64,000 bases of DNA. It comes from Tetmemena sp. SeJ-2015 (lineage: Eukaryota > Ciliophora > Spirotrichea > Sporadotrichida > Oxytrichidae). The stretch lies in the NCBI GenBank assembly GCA_027382625.1, contig JAJKFJ010022802.1:81419-145418 (forward strand), read 5' to 3'. Below the pieces are notes generated by a model that was not told the DNA's origin, did no database searches, and worked only from the letters and a program-made list of their open reading frames with translations. The translations under genes and the position numbers were made by a program. How positions within the stretch are numbered: the first letter of the stretch is position 1; every line of letters starts with the position of its first letter. Below, one piece after another: positions 43,773 through 55,200 of this stretch.

Positions 43773-44825
43773 TCAGTTCACAGATTGCTAAAGTTTAAAT
43801 TTTAGCTTCCTTAATATAATATCTTCTTTTTCTTTAAACACAAGAATCGTTAAAATAAGACCTAATTTATCCTTAGAACTCTAATATTATTTAAAGCATT
43901 TTAATCTTTAAAATATTTTCTACTTGTTGTTATTTTGAAGAGCAGCGAGACTAGCTTACAGTTTTTACTATTCCTCTTTGTCCTGAACAAGGACCTATAT
44001 CTTTCTGGGTCTACCTCTGCCTCTTCCAGTCTAGAGCTGAGAGGTATTAGAACCTGAAGGAGCCTTGCCATCGTGCTTAGTTTTGATGTGTGTGTACAAA
44101 GCCGGGTAAGAAAGGTACATCTTACCGCATCCACATCTGAAGTTTCTGCCCTTGTTATCATTCTTAGACCTTCTTTTGTGCTTTGACTTTTAGCCACTCT
44201 GAGTGATTGAACCCCCTTCATTAACTAATTAACACTTTAATATAACAAACATAAATTGTATCAATCATCGCCGGAGTCTGACATTTCGTCATCTTCATCC
44301 ATGCTTCCTTCAATAAGATCGCCCTCCTCTCCCATATCATCTCTACCGAGTCAGCCACAAATATCATTCTTACCCATATTACTGGAAGTTCTACTATTGC
44401 TGCTACTGCTGCTACTACATTTTATCAAATTTATAATTGCTTCCTCCCTTATATAGTTATCCAAACTATTGTCTCTAATTTTAAAGATTAAACCAATTTA
44501 TTTAATCAAATTAAGTTTCTCTTAGGGATAGTCTTGCTGTTGCTTGAGGAATCCATCATGTAAGTGTAAGGGTTAGATCTGAGTTTGAGTTGTTGCTATC
44601 TCTGTGAGTATGTTATTGCTGCCATAATAATTGTGTGCTCCAGATGATTCGTAACCCCAGCCGCTAAGTTGACCATGACTGCTCTTTAGATTCGAAAATT
44701 ATATTCCTTGCCAAGCTACTGCAGGTTTTTATTTCTTTACTTGCCTCCACTTGCAGAAAGCTAGAGAGCTGTTTGTATGGATCTTCTCTAGTACTTTTTC
44801 TCGGGGCTTTGTTAAAAATTTGCAT
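43773..44825 (-). CDS. C2H2 / AT-hook protein with Gln tract
   Basis: Starts MQIFNKAPRKSTREDPYKQL. A 22-nt intron (44740-44719) leads to AIAWQGIQFSNLKSSHGQLS and a His/Gln-rich region. An IES with pointer CAGCAA (44539-44534 / 44402-44397) joins it to a Gln tract. A 31-nt intron (44373-44343) leads to the acidic DDMGEEGDLIEGSMDEDD. After a further junction near 44265-44215 comes a single C2H2 finger, FRCGCGKMYLSYPALYTHIK, and an AT-hook, GRGRGRPRK. The finger plus AT-hook arrangement suggests a DNA-binding regulator. The 3' end after the AT-hook is uncertain; TGA is at 43775-43773. Confidence 0.7.
44397..44539 (-). other. IES with pointer in a Gln-codon run (CAGCAA)
   Basis: CAGCAA (minus strand) at 44539-44534 and 44402-44397 flanks 131 bases. 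Both copies are in codon phase. Excision fuses GFLKQQQ to QQNFQQYG. The plus-strand polyglutamine coding makes chance matches more likely, so this is less secure. Confidence 0.6.
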
Positions 44826-44849
44826 AAAGAAAGTTTAAAAAATAAGAAA

Positions 44850-47256
44850 TTTGCGAACTCATAGATTAAGCAAGTACTTAATTGGAATAAGACTTGAGCA
44901 TAGATTATGAGCTCTGCCTTCCTTAAATATTTTGGTTCACAGAGGGCATTATAAAAGTTATTTGGGACTACGACTACTTGAGTTGATTTTATGGGGATAG
45001 TACTTTATGATGTATCTAGTTTAAATACTGAGAGCCTTAATCCAACTTATAGAGTAAACTCTGAGATTTATTAGAATTGAAATGGGAGGATTGCAAGAAC
45101 TGCTAGAATAAATATCAATAAAAGAATGAATTCAAAGTTTTGCCCAAATTATCCGTGCCAAAAAGAGGATAAATTTATTAAAAATAAATGAGATCTGACG
45201 TTGCTTGTACATTCTTATCGGAATACATCTTCTCCTGAGTTTTAAATAGGAAATCTTGAACATTTTACTGCTGATTTCTCTAACCCACCATATATTATGC
45301 TTTTAGAGATTCTAACTGCACTTATTGGTTCTAATGATTTCCAAATATTTACTTTTTTTCACCATAGGTCTCAGAGAGTAATTGTTGAATATTATTGTTT
45401 GCTGTTTTAGGTGTCACAATTTAGACAGGGTTTTCGGGTTTGCAACTAAATCTTACAACTCTCACTTATATTAATTCTTTAGGTGTCTCTTAATTTAAAA
45501 GTTGTACTCGTAAAGTTATGCTTAGCAGAGCTATAGTGCCTCAGTGACTGCGAAGATAATGGCTTAGTGAGGCAGATATTTTTCTTCTGGCCTAACTTGC
45601 TCTCAAGAATATTATCTATCCCATTATTTCGAAGAGGTAAATAAATTTGCAAAAATATTATTCAATTGCTTTATAACAAGTCTTTATATTGCTATTGTGA
45701 GTATTCTTTTAATAGAAGATGGGCGACATCAAAGTTTTAGAATTAGTCGCATCCAGATCTTTCAATCTCAGTGGTTTTTCCTTCTCAATTAAATTTTCGC
45801 TTAAACTATTCTGGGCTACTAAGTTTCCATTTTTTAAAGATTATTTACTATAATCATATATACTGTTCATAAATTATAGTTTATCTCTTCTGCGTCTTTC
45901 TACAAAACATTTTCCTTTCTCTGAGGACTCTAGCTCTCCTATTTTTGTTGTTAAAGTTCCAAAGCTTTCTCAATCAATTATAATTTTGAATTCTATAGCT
46001 TCATCGCTTCATTAAAATATTGTTATGAATAATAAACTTCGCTACTAAATTTGGGATTCTCTATTTATAGTTTAATTTTTGGACAAATGAGCCTGTATTA
46101 GGATCTATAACTAGCTTTCTTCTTTTGTTCATTTCATTTATGTCCAACTGCTAGTAGTAGAGCTTTTATTGGTTGAGTAAAGTTTCATGTAGTATCTTCC
46201 TATTATCATTTTGCTCAAACTAAAATATGGACTGCTTCCTCTGCTTATAGACTTCATTTGCTTGATAGAAAAGAGAAGCTTATGACTATGATTTTGGCAT
46301 GATCTTTGTCTTTTTGAACTTTGCAGATCCTTTTTCTTTCTGATGATCTCTTCGTTAAGAATTGGACAGCTCTTAAATTTGGGATATCTAATTTGTCTAA
46401 TCAATCGTCTTACTGGGGTTCCCCTCAACTTACTTGGAGTTGCTGGTTATCTTGATTCTGCCAATTTTGGTTTTCATATCTTGAGTGCTGTTCCAAGCCT
46501 GGATGCTTATTCCACTAGAGTTGCTGTTTCTCTGCTTATTAAGGAATCTGACATCTATCTTTAGATCTTCATTGCTAATAGTGAGACTATTTAACCCTTT
46601 AAAGGGTATTATGAGATCTTAGTTCCTCTTTTTATTTACGCGCTCCAAATTACTTTCATAGATCTGCTTTTTGACTTATTCCTTCCTCTTCTTTAGAGAC
46701 TCTTCCAGTTCTTTTGTAGTTTACTCAAACGCTTGAAACTCTTTGACGCTAAATTACCTTTACTGCTCTTAAGTGTCCTCTCCATTTTCTGAAGCTCTGC
46801 TCTCTGGCTGGGTTTGACTGAATTTCACAGGGTTCTGGTTTTGAGTAGTAGTAAAGTTTCTATTGAAATTTTGCTTTGAATTTCGGTGTTCTGTGTTCAT
46901 AGGCTTGAGCTGATCTGTGATATGTATCTGCGGCTAGAACTGAGTAATTTTAGTGACAGTGTAGCCTCTCCTCTCGAATTTAGAATTCTAAGGAGATTGC
47001 TTGACGACTGGAGTTGCAGTCAGGGATGCAATTTCCTCCAAACTTTGATTATAAATAAGCACATAAATATAATATGGCCATGGTCTAACTCAGTAAAGTT
47101 TAGATTGTCATCTTGGATTGGTGAAGCCTTGCCCGTATTTAGCCCTGGAGAAATATCAGACTCTTAGTGGAGAACTCGATTTTGGTTTGTAGTGAACTAC
47201 GGAGTGGCTATTCGGATTGTCAGATGATCCTGTGTTTTTTGAGAAGTTGATGACAT
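44850..47256 (-). CDS. Large Gln/Ser/Asn-rich hypothetical protein
   Basis: Starts MSSTSQKTQDHLTIRIATPQ (ATG 47256). The longest clean run (46860-46010) contains FQAFEQTTKELEESLKKRKE, a short coiled coil, KGLNSLTISNEDLKIDVRFL, NKTIDQ-rich linker and LYYQQLDINEMNKRRKLVID. Further pieces downstream include LIEKALELQQQKQESQSPQR, LIEKEKPLRLKDLDATNSKT, LGQKKNICLTKPLSSQSLRH and CKIQLQTRKPCLNCDTQ. At least five frame changes fall in AT-rich gaps. No enzyme motif. It resembles cytoskeletal or scaffold proteins of ciliates, but the function is unknown. The 3' end is not fixed. Confidence 0.5.
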
Positions 47257-47507
47257 GCTAAAATTATACTTAATTGTAGTAAAATTTTGCTTATTTACAA
47301 AAATAAGTTTATTGCTAGTCTACATTATTTATCGATATTAAACTCCTGATAAATGTCTTTGCTAGTAAGTTTAAAATGATCTGAAAATTGCAATTATTAT
47401 TTTTAACTCCAAATCTATTCATCTGTAGATTTTCACCTTTTAAATTATATTAAGGTAGTTTAAAAAGTTGAAATTATTTCGAAATTAAATTAATAAGGAC
47501 CGATGAT

Positions 47508-47540
47508 CTGCTTAATGAAACGAAGTTTCGGGTTGAGCAG
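47508..47540. other. Stable hairpin in a divergent intergenic region
   Basis: CTGCTTAA (47508-47515) pairs with TTGAGCAG (47533-47540), and inside it GAAAC (47517-47521) pairs with GTTTC (47525-47529) around a GAA loop. It lies between the starts of two divergently oriented genes. It could be part of a small RNA, a 5' leader structure or simply chance. No RNA family recognised. Confidence 0.45.
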
Positions 47541-47578
47541 GTTTCATATTAAACTTAAATTAAGAGAATATTTTGATA

Positions 47579-50500
47579 ATGGGTGCCCTGTGTAATTGCG
47601 ATGTTAAACCTTAAAATGCTCATCATACTTCATTTAAATAAGCTACTATCCTTTATAAATATATAATCAGACGATTTTCCAAAAGCAGAGGGACTTCCGC
47701 TCCCTTCACCTCCAAGACATCGACTCCTATATAATATTCTTAGAGAGAATGTTGCAATCCGACTTCCAAATCATTGAAGACTTTGAAACCCTGCTTTAAG
47801 AAACTAAGAGCGAGAATGCATTTTCTAAGTAGCCCTATCATTCCAAAATGTTGACGTAATAGCTGACACCGAAATCTTGCAAAGATATTGCGACCACAAT
47901 CGCTCAAGTTCAAGAGGCCCTAACAGAATCTAAGCTTACTTTGCTTAGGATCTAAGGAGGAAAGAGACTACTAGTTCAGAAACTTTAATAGCTGGACCTA
48001 ATGCTTTTATCTTAAAACGAAGTGGAGGAGAAAACACCTGGAAAACTCCTGAGAAAACCTTAAACTGGAACTACCAATGGGGATGAATAAGAGAAAAGGA
48101 AATTTCAATAAAACCTTGAACTTAACCACTAACTTCAGCTTTCGGGAGAATTTCCCACTGATGAGATGATTGAATTTTTAAATAAGTGGGTAGTAATCAC
48201 CTAGGATAGATAAAGAAAGCAACTCCACTGATTCAATGATTTCAGTGACTGATTAGGACCTCAGATCTTAGATCAAGACTTTGAAGAAGGCACCAGGAGA
48301 CTTAATTAAGCAACGCAAGAAGGTATAGGAAGACTTCCAAAACTTCATGCTCAAGTGGGAGAATTTTATCTCAAATAGTTTACTTTCTATCAAAGAGAAC
48401 TTTGTTATTTAACATGAGAAAATGCAAAAATTGCGAGAAGATATAGGTGAACAGATGGAGACAAAGGATCTCAAGATTATTCTTAACTTTTAAATGAATT
48501 TGATAGGTGAACTATACAGTTTAATAAGCGACGTAAGGAGAAAAAATGACTACTACATCAAGATTAGTGAAATTATTCAGGAAGCTTAGGATTGTATAGA
48601 CTAGGACTCCTTTTTCTTGTTTAATTAAATTTCTTTATTCTTTCTAGAATTCAAGAGTTCATTCAAGTTCACATGACGAGGGAAACCAAGACTTATATAA
48701 GTAGAGCAGCAGCATTTTGCACGATTCCTTTGAAGAAGAATAAAGAATGGATGAATTGAATGACGTCAGCGAACTCAAGTAAGCAATTAATTAAGGCCAA
48801 AAAGCGTTGGAGTCTGCATCCGCTAATTATGAGAAAACTTAATTGATGATCAATTAGCAAAAATCGTAGTACAACTCGCTAAATTTGTTCGACATATATG
48901 ACTTAGATACTCACTTCAAGAACTCAGCTGACACCCTCAACAATTTAGAGATTGTCATTTACAGACTCAGAGATGCAGGCAGCTATCTAAATAGCAGCTA
49001 GTTTCAGCCTGGAGTAATCCTTGAGATTTTGGAGAAAATCCAATTGAGATCAGATGAGTTAAAGATGAGTGAATACTTCCTACTTAAGATGCAGAAGATG
49101 TCCTAGATAATATTGGAGAAGTAAAACAAAGGAGCAAAGTCATACATCAACAAAGTGAGTAACTCTTAAACTGGAGATGTCAACTCACTCTCAGATGTAA
49201 TTCAAATAAATGATAGGAGAGTTGCCTATCAAACTCAAAATATTTTAAACTGAGCTGAAGAAAATGAAATCCATTCTTGAGAGAATTAAATAATTGGATG
49301 CCATCAACTATGAAGATATAGAGTAAATATCTTTTGTGAACTCTTAACTGTCAACTATCTAAAAGGAAAATCAGAATATTTTGAAGAAGATGTTTGAAGA
49401 TTTGCAAGTTCTCATAAATGAATTTACACTCTAAGGTGGCTTTGGATGGAGAGTTGGCATAGAATTACTAAACCTGAAGTAATCTAAAAGAATCTAAAAG
49501 GTTTAAGAATCCCTCAAAAAGTTCAAAGACATGATAACCCAACTTTAATAAGATCTTAAAGTCTTGAATCCAAATAAAATACTTTCATTAAGCACCTCGA
49601 ATGATGATATAGCTGCTTCTAACCCTTTGATAGAGAGGTTAGAGAAGCAATCTAATCGATTGACAGATAAATTAGAGTTGCTATTTAGCTAAATGCTTGA
49701 GGTGTAAGAGAATTTAGATCGCTGGTCTAACTTCAAGAAAGGAGAGCAGTCTCAAATGCTCATACTCTAAGATACTCAAATCTAGGATTAAGAATGGTTA
49801 GTGCAGGAGTTTATCAATATCCATTAGCAAGTTTTCCATCTTCAGTATTTTCACTCGAAGCTCTAATGCAACGTCTTTAATATTTTATCTCACACCTCTT
49901 CAGGAAGGTGCAGTCACTCATTCTAGATGAGTCCTTAAAGACATCTCACAAAAAACTCTAGAGCATTCTTCATTTACCTTTACCTTTAATTTAAGCCTTA
50001 GTGAATAATTATAAGGAATTAAGAAACTGAAAGCATAGATAGAGGTTTTATAAAGTTCGTAGTAGAGCCTTGCTGTTATTTTTAGCCATAAACTCCCACA
50101 AAAAGGAAGTATCAGGTAGTAGTAGTCATAAGATTTGAAAGCAACTAAATTCAAAAAGTGCATGACTGACTATGCAAAGATGCTAGCATAAGAGCAGAGC
50201 ATCAACAAGAGCTATTAAATGCTCGAAGAACGCTTTAAGGAGATACTGTATTTCAAGATTGGAATTTATGAGAGTCTTTTAAATAACCAGCAAGAACTGT
50301 ATTTGTTTTAAGTTTTAGTTATTATCCGTTCAGCCCCAATTTTTCAATAACTTTTGAGTTTGCTTCTGTAAAACCTGGACGAACGAGGACGAAGCTCTTG
50401 TCATTTGTATTAAAACTTGGTACTGTCGGCACTCAGAAAATTTAAAAAAGGTAACTTTACTTTATTAAATCCCACTATTAAAGGGAACATTCTCGATATA

Positions 50501-51022
50501 CATGCTAATCATGGATGGATTTGAAGCTACTTCTCTAAAGTTCAGTAAAAACACTTAAAATAGTGGCTACTTACTGGATAAGCTGCCTTCATAGCCAGTA
50601 GTGGAAAATCGGGGCTATATGGATAATATTAACTTAATGAGGAGAAAAGCAAAGGCTTTAGTCTTGAATAGAGAGCATCAGACCTAGGACGCGAAATTAA
50701 AGATCTTCATAATGAATTTAATGAGCTTCTAAATGAATATATAAGATCACAAGCATCCTCCAATGATAAAAATTTCAAGATAAACGGGCTTAAAATATTT
50801 TCATAGCAGATGAATAGCCGTAGAAGCAGCTTGCATTTAGAGGACAACTAACCAATTTCCAGATAAGTTAGTTAAATCCAAGATATAGTTAAAAATTTGA
50901 ATAGTCTTGTTAAATCATGCAAGTATATTTTCTTAAAATTACCAAAAATAGCACTATTTTTGCTTGCTAAAACAATTCAAGATAAGCCTCCCCCCAAACT
51001 ACTTATATTAAACTACTAATGA
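47579..51022 (+). CDS. Large coiled-coil protein, possibly N-acylated
   Basis: Begins MGALCNCDVKPQNAHHTSFK; MG plus nearby Cys is a plausible myristoylation/palmitoylation signal. Most of the remainder is helical and charged: IATTIAQVQEALTESKLTLL, DLIKQRKKVQEDFQNFMLKW, EKMQKLREDIGEQMETKDLK, FKNSADTLNNLEIVIYRLRD, ILEILEKIQLRSDELKMSEY, QNILKKMFEDLQVLINEFTL, LIERLEKQSNRLTDKLELLF and EQRASDLGREIKDLHNEFNE. At least eight frame changes occur at AT-rich blocks (for example 48180-48200, 48610-48650, 49160-49250, 50310-50500). A structural or tethering role is likely. No named family could be assigned. Confidence 0.55.
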
Positions 51023-51178
51023 TTCTTTTGTAACGTTTTCTTTTAACAAATAAAGTATTTCAATGAAGTTGGAATTTAGATATCAAATTTCATAAAAGCA
51101 ATTTAATTGAAATGAATAGATCGAAAAAATAAGTAAATTATAAAGTTTTATTGAAACTCCTTAAAATTTTAAATAAAC

Positions 51179-51529
51179 ATGATTTCTCAAAATAAAACCG
51201 AATGTTTTCATTTTTATTCCATATTTGATAATACTAGAGGATAAAAATCAAAATAAGATAAGATAACCCCCTAAGAATAGCAGACTCCTTAATATTCACG
51301 AGATATCGATGACATAGACAAAGCTCTTTATCAGTGCATAGAGGAGCATTAAACATTCCAAAGAATGCAAATTACTAAAATAAGTCAGGGGGTCTATTAA
51401 CTTGAAAAGAGGAAGTATCATTTTAAACTCCTACCAGGAAATAACTTAGCAATACGAATGTTTGCTGGCTACGTTTTCACTGACTGCTTAGTTCACTTTG
51501 ATGAGGAAATTATGCATTTAATTATGTGA
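51179..51529 (+). CDS. Small GAS2/GAR-domain-like protein
   Basis: A 116-residue uninterrupted frame with four TAA/TAG codons read as Gln. The C-terminal half, ITKISQGVYQLEKRKYHFKL then LPGNNLAIRMFAGYVFTDCL, resembles the GAS2-related (GAR) microtubule-binding domain, which has ...LSQGRYRVGEK...MVRVGGGW. The cysteine pair of classic GAR domains is not seen, so this is a divergent or only GAR-like unit. No calponin-homology domain is attached. Confidence 0.5.
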
Positions 51530-51687
51530 CAGACTATCAATAAAGAAAATTAATATTTTAAGATGACTTTATTATTCTTAGAACTCTTTTAAACTTGAGT
51601 CGAATTTTTCTTTTTAAAAAATACGATGGATATCAAGATTAATCTTGGATGTTGAGAAAATTATTTTACTTTCAACATCAAATAAAA

Positions 51688-52050
51688 TCAATTTCCAAAC
51701 ATTTATAATGTCTAGCAAACTAGATTTAGGTTTTATACAAATGAAGAAATAGCTGTTCTCAGATTAACTGCCTCGTCTTCTTCGCTTTTGTACTTTACAT
51801 CCATATATGCACACTGAAGGTTATTATTCTCAATAGGTTTATCTTCTTCTTTCATTTCTGTATCTTCTAATTTCTAATTTTGCTGTACAGAGGCTGCTCT
51901 AATTGTTATATATCTCTCAATTGAAGTCTTTTTAGTTTTAGTCTCTGAGAAGGGTGGATCAACTTCAATAGTATTTTTTGCAATCTCTGCATACCTTTCA
52001 CTAGGAAATGCTATACTGAACTTTCTATAATAAAAAATTAGGTCTGTCAT
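51688..52050 (-). CDS. KEOPS subunit Pcc1/LAGE3-like protein
   Basis: A 120-residue frame, ATG 52050 to TGA 51690-51688. FSIAFPSERYAEIAKNTIEV near the N-terminus and NLRTAISSFVQNLNLVCQTL at the C-terminus match the two conserved helices of Pcc1/LAGE3, the dimerisation subunit of the KEOPS complex that makes the t6A tRNA modification. A polar insertion (EDTEMKEEDKPIENNN) separates the halves. Length fits the family. Family known by pattern only, so moderate confidence. It lies tail-to-tail with the GAS2-like gene. Confidence 0.65.
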
Positions 52051-52203
52051 TTCATATCAACCTTTATACTTACACTTCAAGAGCCATTACTTTTTCAATT
52101 TTAATCTAATAATAAATATATATACAAAATACTTATGCGACGAATGAGTCATTGAATCTTTGAAAAAATTAATTCTGATTTATATAAATTAAGAAAAGAA
52201 AAC

Positions 52204-55200
52204 TCATTAAGGTACTTTTTTGTAATAGAAATATTTGTCCAGAGCCAGCTTAATATCTTCACTATTAACTGGTTTATGTAGAACTTCTTTCATTCCAACT
52301 TTCAGACTTAGTTCTCTACTCTGGTCATTTGAAAAGGCTGTGACTGCTACTATACTCAAAGAATCACCGTTGGGGTATCTTCCATCGTGATAAATTCTCC
52401 CAAAGTGCCCTAATATCTGCTTAGTTGCCTCGTATCCATCCATGATAGGCATGAACAAATCCATTAAGATAAGCTTGTATTTTACATCACAGCACTGCTT
52501 CAAAATATTTTGCTGAAACATCTTCACAGCTTCTTGACCGTTAAACACCTTATCTACTTAGAGCCCGTAGAACTGTTTTATCATCATCTCTAAAGGAATC
52601 AAATTGAACATGTTATCATCTACTATCAATATCTAGGCTTAGCAATCGCACTCTTTTTAATTCATTTTTGACCTATCAGTCACCAAATACTGAGATAGGT
52701 CCTTTATAAATGGATCTTAGTTTGCTTTCAAATAAGTATCGATATCGCTCTCTTATACAATCCTTTTACTATTTAGTTTTTCTACTCCTTGTCTTTTGCT
52801 TTCTTGATTTCTCCTGCTCGCTTGCTTCCTCTTGCTTTCTTACAAGCCTTTGCTTTCTTGAATTTTAGAGCTCTGCATGTCGTTCTCCTCTACTGGCTCT
52901 AATATATTGATTCTCATGTCTCTTTCTTAGAACGTCATTTTGTGGAGCGTGCTTGAGCCTTCTCTATCCCATCGCGGGCCTACAGTAAAATCACTTTACT
53001 CTGGGAGCATATTACTGCTGTAGTTGTTGCTTGAAGATTTCTCCTTCATCTTGAAGCTGCTCAAGCCCTTATTTTTCTCAAGCTTATCATGTCTGCACTT
53101 CACACAGTGTTTGCAATTCCCTTCTTCTAATTCCTAATCTAGTTGTATAGCAGACTTTGCCTTTTTTGCCAGCTCTATATTCTCATAGTCTTGTCCATCT
53201 AAATTAATATTCTTGTACTCTCTCGTCTAAAGTTTGGTTAAGTAGTTATTTGAAGTCTTGAAATTATAATTGCTAATCTGGATTTGGGGCTAAATCAAAT
53301 TCACCATGTAGAATTCAGATCTCTCATCAGCAGACAATCTCACTGATTATGTAGAGAGATTTATGCTTTCTACTTAATTTGGCCTGAAAATACTCAGGAG
53401 CTCAGACTACTTCATAGGTGATTAACCTATTTGTGGCCCAAATAAATTATTCGTGCTGTGTCCATAAAGCTTCGTGTTCTTTAGATCAAACTTAAATTTC
53501 TAGCTTTTCTCAACAGTCGAATGCTAAGGTATGGTTGCATCTTATTCAGTATTAGGGACATGTTAGGGATAGAAAAAGGAGTCTTAGTTGAGATTATTAA
53601 AGTCTCCAAAAGGATTAAAAAGGTCAAGATGTCTTCTCTGATAAGAAAGCCTGTGCTGTTAGTTATTCTGAACTGCTTCGCTATACATTTTATCAACCTT
53701 AAGCTGAGATATTTGGTGGGACTTGTTTTTCGATAAAGCCAAAGGATATGGATTTCTATCAAAGTCAGCAGTAACATTGAATTGTGAATATAAATCTCTT
53801 TTACTTAATTGACTTGGGCTTTGATTGCTCCTAAACTTGCTACTAACTCCTTCCTTTTCATTTGTGAACTTTGATCTCTATTTTGACTTGCCTGCTTATT
53901 TCATTCTGACTATAGTTTTCACATCATCCCCATCATTGAGGTCACAAAAATAGAGCCTCTACTTAGGAAGGACATTTTTTGAAGTAACTCTTTTCAGCTC
54001 ATAGGATTTCATGCTAACACTTGGATTGTTAGTCTGATTATTATTTGAATTTTTCTGGTCACTTATAGTCAAGAGCTTTAAACTTGATCTATTATGAGCT
54101 GCATACACTTCATTTTGATCTCTATTAGAAGGTGTCTCCTCATCATCGAGTGAGATATTCAACTCCTTTGCTTAGTATTTCATTGAAGGCTGTCTAATAT
54201 TAGGCTTCATCTCAACTGTGGATGGGTGAATTCGAACCCCACTTTTTTAGTCAGCCTTAAATTTCTCTAAATCATTGCAAAATTAGCACTTAGACTTTAT
54301 AGAAAATGTCATTTTAGTTCCCACACCAAGTTCGCTATCACATTCGATTTCTCCTTATTAGAAATAAACAAGCTCTTTGCAAATGCTTAAACCTAAACCT
54401 ATTCCTTGAGTTCTAATCATTGATTCATCTGAAACTCGTTTTAAGTTTCCAAAGATCTAAAAAAGCTGCCTTCTTACGCTCTCATTCATTCCTGTGCCAG
54501 AATCTTAAACTGTAGTGCGAAGGAATCCGCATTGATTTTACGAGCACTCTTTCGATATTTCAAAATCTAACTTTATCTCAAATCCTCCTTTGCTTGTGAA
54601 CTTGATTGAATTCTAGATGATATTTAGCAAAACTTGCAAGTATTTTTGAGAATCTATTCTTAATATCTATGGAGTTCTCTCTGTTACTATAATTTCAGAT
54701 TTGAGCCCCTTTCCTTGAATCTAGATATTGACCAAATCTATTGCCTTCTGGCAGCATTCTTTGACCACATCTACTTTCTTATAGTTGAGAGTAAGCTCTC
54801 CCTTTAGAATTTTCCTCAAATCGATAAAGTCTTAACAGGTATTTTAGTAAAAGAGCAGAATTATGAATCATACTTGCAATCCCGAACATCTCATCATTTA
54901 TGAGAACCGGAGGGAAGAATGCCCGTGTAACCTCTTTAGCTATTGTTGGTTTACTTTATTGAATTTTTCATCAGATTCTCATTATTCTTTGTAACTTCTC
55001 CTTGGCCCTAACCAAGAAGGGAATTGTTGGCAAAGGAGGCCTGATTTATATTAAATAAGCCAGTTTAAGCGGCAATTTAATTCTGCTTTGTATTTTAAAC
55101 AAATGTGCTTATGTTTGCTTAGTTTTAATCAAATCCTTTAAATTATTAGACTTTTAAATTTAACTTTTAAATTATTTAAATAAAATTTTTTAAAATAAAA

